Source: Argonema galeatum A003/A1 (GTDB lineage: Bacteria; Cyanobacteriota; Cyanobacteriia; Cyanobacteriales; Aerosakkonemataceae). Taken from it: a DNA stretch of 64,000 nucleotides. A program made the translations under genes and the position numbers. Shown one piece after another: positions 61,658 to 64,000 of this stretch (the stretch's first letter is position 1; each line of letters starts with the position of its first letter). The notes below the pieces were generated by a model, which worked only from the letters and a program-made list of their open reading frames with translations, was not told the origin of the DNA and did no database searches. The stretch lies in the NCBI RefSeq assembly GCF_023333595.1, contig NZ_JAIQZM010000005.1, forward strand, positions 1-64,000, in the 5' to 3' direction.

Positions 61658-61696
61658 GGCGTTCTTCGTGAGGAAGAAACGCCTTTAAGTTTTTGG
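61658..61696 (+). terminator. Probable terminator hairpin with T-rich tail
   Basis: GGCGTTCTT pairs with AAGAAACGCC (one bulge) and is followed by TTTAAGTTTTT. It is the only structured item in the 334-bp gap before the export gene, apart from a short GGGGAAGAGGG low-complexity run. Confidence 0.6.
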
Positions 61697-61853
61697 GGCG
61701 AAAGTCAGTGCGGGGAAGAGGGGCTATGGGAAGAGGGAAGAAGATTTTCCCACTCAGCACTACTCAATGACCAATGACCAGTAAGGTGTGGCAGCATGGA
61801 CTAGATAAACTAGGGTGGTTTGTTGGCATTTTTGAATAATTTGGAAAAAGTTT

Positions 61854-64000
61854 ATGGTTGGTGCAGGTTTTAAAGATTCCAGCAAAGTACGCCAATCTAT
61901 TATGGGTTTGATCCTGTTGGCTTTATTCCCTCTAGCCTACTCGGTTCCCAGTTTGGCTCAGACACCACGAGGTCGTACCAGTTCGGTACAGGCCGAAAGA
62001 GCTTACACTTTAGGAGCTGGCGATCGCATTCAACTGGATATCTTCAACGTCCCCGAATACAGTCGGGAATACCAGATCTTGGTGAATGGCACCGTAAATC
62101 TGGCTCTGATTGGCAGCGTGTCGCTTCAGGGACTTACGCTCGAACAAGGTGCCAACGTAATTTCCAATCGATATGCCCGCTACCTCAGACGCCCGATCGT
62201 TACCGTCAGTTTGGTAGCGCCGCGACCCTTGCAAGTGGCGATATCAGGAGAAGTTAATCGTCCCGGTTCTTACATCATTCCCCTAACCGCCTCAGGTGGA
62301 GCTGTGCAACAGCCAACGCTGACGCAGGCGCTTACCCTTGCAGGAGGCATTACTCAATCGGCTAACCTGCGAGCCGCTCGGGTACGTCGCGTAGTACGCG
62401 GTGGAACGCAAACCATCAACGTAGATCTCTTTGCATTGCTAAGAGGAGGCGACCTCAATCAAGACATCACTTTGCGGGATGGGGACAGCATCTTTATTTC
62501 CCCTACAGCCAACATAAACCTGGCAGATGCACCCATAAAAGCAGAGGCTAGCTTCGCTCCCGCTCAAAATCAACCGCTGAATGTAGTCGTAGTTGGGGAA
62601 GTGACTCGTCCCGGCCCTCTGGTAGTTCTGCCAGATCAAAGCGGGGCAAGACCCAGCGTGTCGCGGGCAATTCAAGTGGCTGGAGGACTAACTCAATCTG
62701 CCGACTTGGGCCGGGTGCAGGTACGGCGTACCACGCGAGGCGGCAGAGTACAAAGCATCGCTGTGAATCTCAATCGGTTGTTGCAGGCGGGCGATCGCAC
62801 TCAGGACTTGATATTACAACAGGGAGATACAGTTGTTGTGCCAACCGCAGCCAACATAAACTTACAACAGGCATTTCAAACAGCAAACACCAGCTTAGCT
62901 CCCACCCAAATTCAAACTTTGAATGTTGTCGTAGCAGGCGAAGTAACTCGTCCCGGTCCCCAGCTAATCCCGCCAGATGCAAGCGGAGCCCAATCCAGCG
63001 TGTCGCGGGCAATTCAAATCGCCGGAGGAGTCAACCAATCAGCCGATCTCAGTAGAGTTCAGGTACGCCGGACTGGACGAGGCGGTGGAATGCAAACCAT
63101 CACGGTAAATCTGGAGCAGCTATTGGCGGCAGGCGATCGCTCCCAAGACCTAATCATACAACAGGGAGATACCATCTATATCCCCCCCACAGCCACCATA
63201 AACCTAGCAGAAACGGCTCGCATAGCAAGAGCAACTTATGCTCCCACTCAACCTCAACCCATAAATATTGTCGTAGCCGGTGAAGTGACTCGTCCTGGCC
63301 CTTATACCGTTCAGGCAGCTCAAGCAGGTGCTTTGCCTACCTTGTCGCGGGCGATTCAAGTTGCGGGGGGAACTACGCAATCGGCTGATATCGGGCAAAT
63401 ACAGATTCGCCGACTGACTCAAAGCGGTACAGAACAATTCACCAGCGTGGATCTTAATCAGTTGTTGCGGGGGGGCGATCGTCGTCAGGACTTGTACTTG
63501 CAAGAGGGAGATACAATTGTTGTTCCAACGAGCAGAGAGGTCAATGTAGCGCAATCCCTCGATATAGCATCTTCCAGCTTTGCAGCCGATCCATCTCAAC
63601 CTTTGAATGTCGCCGTGGTAGGGGAAGTGCAGCGTCCCGGTACTTACACCCTTCAGACGGTTAGACCGGCAGCTGGGGCACCCGGTTCCCTACCTTCTTT
63701 CGCTGGGCTACCCACCGTGTCCCAGGCGGTTCAACTGGCCGGGGGAATCACTCAATCTGCTGATATCCGCCGCATTGAGGTGCGCCGAAATACGCGAGCG
63801 GGGTATCAACAAACGCTAAGCGTTAACTTTTGGCAGCTGTTGCAGTCGGGCGATCGCTCTCAAGATGTGGTATTACAGCAGGGAGATACAATTTTTGTGC
63901 CTGTTGCCACCGATGTCAACCCAGCAGAAGCAGCCCAAATAGCCCAAGCCAGTATTTCTCCCGCTACGATTAGAGTCAATGTGGTTGGAGAGGTAGTCAG
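61854..64000 (+). CDS. Polysaccharide export protein with repeated SLBB domains (3' end outside the window)
   Basis: At least 715 aa; the frame is open to the window end. A signal peptide (LILLALFPLAYSVPSLAQ) leads to a Poly_export domain (YTLGAGDRIQLDIFNVPEYS, YQILVNGTVNLALIGSV, about 50-125). SLBB units of about 110 residues then repeat, each opening with V-GEV-RPG: at about residues 127, 245, 363, 475 and 585, with a sixth beginning as NVVGEVV. Each has SRAIQVAGG(L/T)TQSAD, VRR and LILQQGDTVVVPT. Wza-type exporters usually have two or three SLBBs. It would be the outer-membrane channel for exopolysaccharide. Confidence 0.9.
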   Translation, partial: MVGAGFKDSSKVRQSIMGLILLALFPLAYSVPSLAQTPRGRTSSVQAERAYTLGAGDRIQLDIFNVPEYSREYQILVNGTVNLALIGSVSLQGLTLEQGANVISNRYARYLRRPIVTVSLVAPRPLQVAISGEVNRPGSYIIPLTASGGAVQQPTLTQALTLAGGITQSANLRAARVRRVVRGGTQTINVDLFALLRGGDLNQDITLRDGDSIFISPTANINLADAPIKAEASFAPAQNQPLNVVVVGEVTRPGPLVVLPDQSGARPSVSRAIQVAGGLTQSADLGRVQVRRTTRGGRVQSIAVNLNRLLQAGDRTQDLILQQGDTVVVPTAANINLQQAFQTANTSLAPTQIQTLNVVVAGEVTRPGPQLIPPDASGAQSSVSRAIQIAGGVNQSADLSRVQVRRTGRGGGMQTITVNLEQLLAAGDRSQDLIIQQGDTIYIPPTATINLAETARIARATYAPTQPQPINIVVAGEVTRPGPYTVQAAQAGALPTLSRAIQVAGGTTQSADIGQIQIRRLTQSGTEQFTSVDLNQLLRGGDRRQDLYLQEGDTIVVPTSREVNVAQSLDIASSSFAADPSQPLNVAVVGEVQRPGTYTLQTVRPAAGAPGSLPSFAGLPTVSQAVQLAGGITQSADIRRIEVRRNTRAGYQQTLSVNFWQLLQSGDRSQDVVLQQGDTIFVPVATDVNPAEAAQIAQASISPATIRVNVVGEVV

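Overview
This window is chromosomal DNA from a cyanobacterium, most likely a filamentous non-heterocystous (Oscillatoriales-type) species. Evidence: the HIP1 octamer GCGATCGC recurs throughout; the genes include ndhN, ldpA, a ycf45-type ATPase, ctpA, an MlaE/Ycf63 permease, a COP23-domain protein, DUF1815 and DUF2839 proteins and dapL; the ribosomal cluster lacks rpsN and rpmD, as is usual in cyanobacteria; and the spacers are full of heptameric (STRR-like) repeats and palindromes. No rRNA, CRISPR array, transposase or phage gene was seen. The species cannot be fixed from sequence reading alone.

Layout. 0-22 kb is mixed housekeeping and accessory DNA: an isoaspartyl peptidase/asparaginase, a Uma2 protein, glmU-ynfA-DUF29, an HD-GYP response regulator, an MnmC-like methyltransferase, a Rieske protein next to an MlaE permease, a sugar dehydrogenase lipoprotein, a protease-remnant/TPR fusion, a COP23 protein, dapL, a VapC-type toxin-antitoxin pair, and a nirB - transaldolase - nirD operon behind two NtcA-type sites. 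22.3-41.5 kb is one long minus-strand run of translation genes: rplC-rplD-rplW-rplB-rpsS-rplV-rpsC-rplP-rpmC-rpsQ-rplN-rplX-rplE-rpsH-rplF-rplR-rpsE-rplO-secY-adk-infA-(decayed infA)-rpmJ-rpsM-rpsK-rpoA-rplQ-truA-rplM-rpsI-rpmE-prfA. It has a recognisable promoter and a roughly 530-nt leader. 41.6-64 kb carries ndhN, three tandem von Willebrand A proteins around an Slr1339-like repeat protein, ldpA, ycf45-type ATPase, tRNA-Gln, a HAD hydrolase, a NurA nuclease, xseA-xseB, recA, an FHA protein, a degenerate DinG-like protein, ctpA, and the start of a polysaccharide-export protein with at least five SLBB units that runs off the window.

How the parts fit. The 22-41 kb block supplies ribosomal subunits, RNA polymerase alpha, the Sec channel, adenylate kinase, initiation factor 1 and release factor 1 as one expression unit. 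Fourteen of its sites carry AT-rich heptamer arrays arranged as inverted repeats, so each spacer transcript can fold into a hairpin; one such repeat encodes the last residues of TruA. The nir operon assimilates nitrite with pyridine nucleotide instead of ferredoxin and includes a sugar aldolase between its two subunit genes. The most unusual items are the duplicated and decayed infA, the nirB-aldolase-nirD operon, the vWA/Slr1339 cluster, the spacer hairpins, and a short palindromic element fixed in frame inside the NurA gene.

Many starts were moved downstream of the longest frame where family alignment or a Shine-Dalgarno sequence supports it. All functions rest on recognising motifs by eye; no database search was possible.
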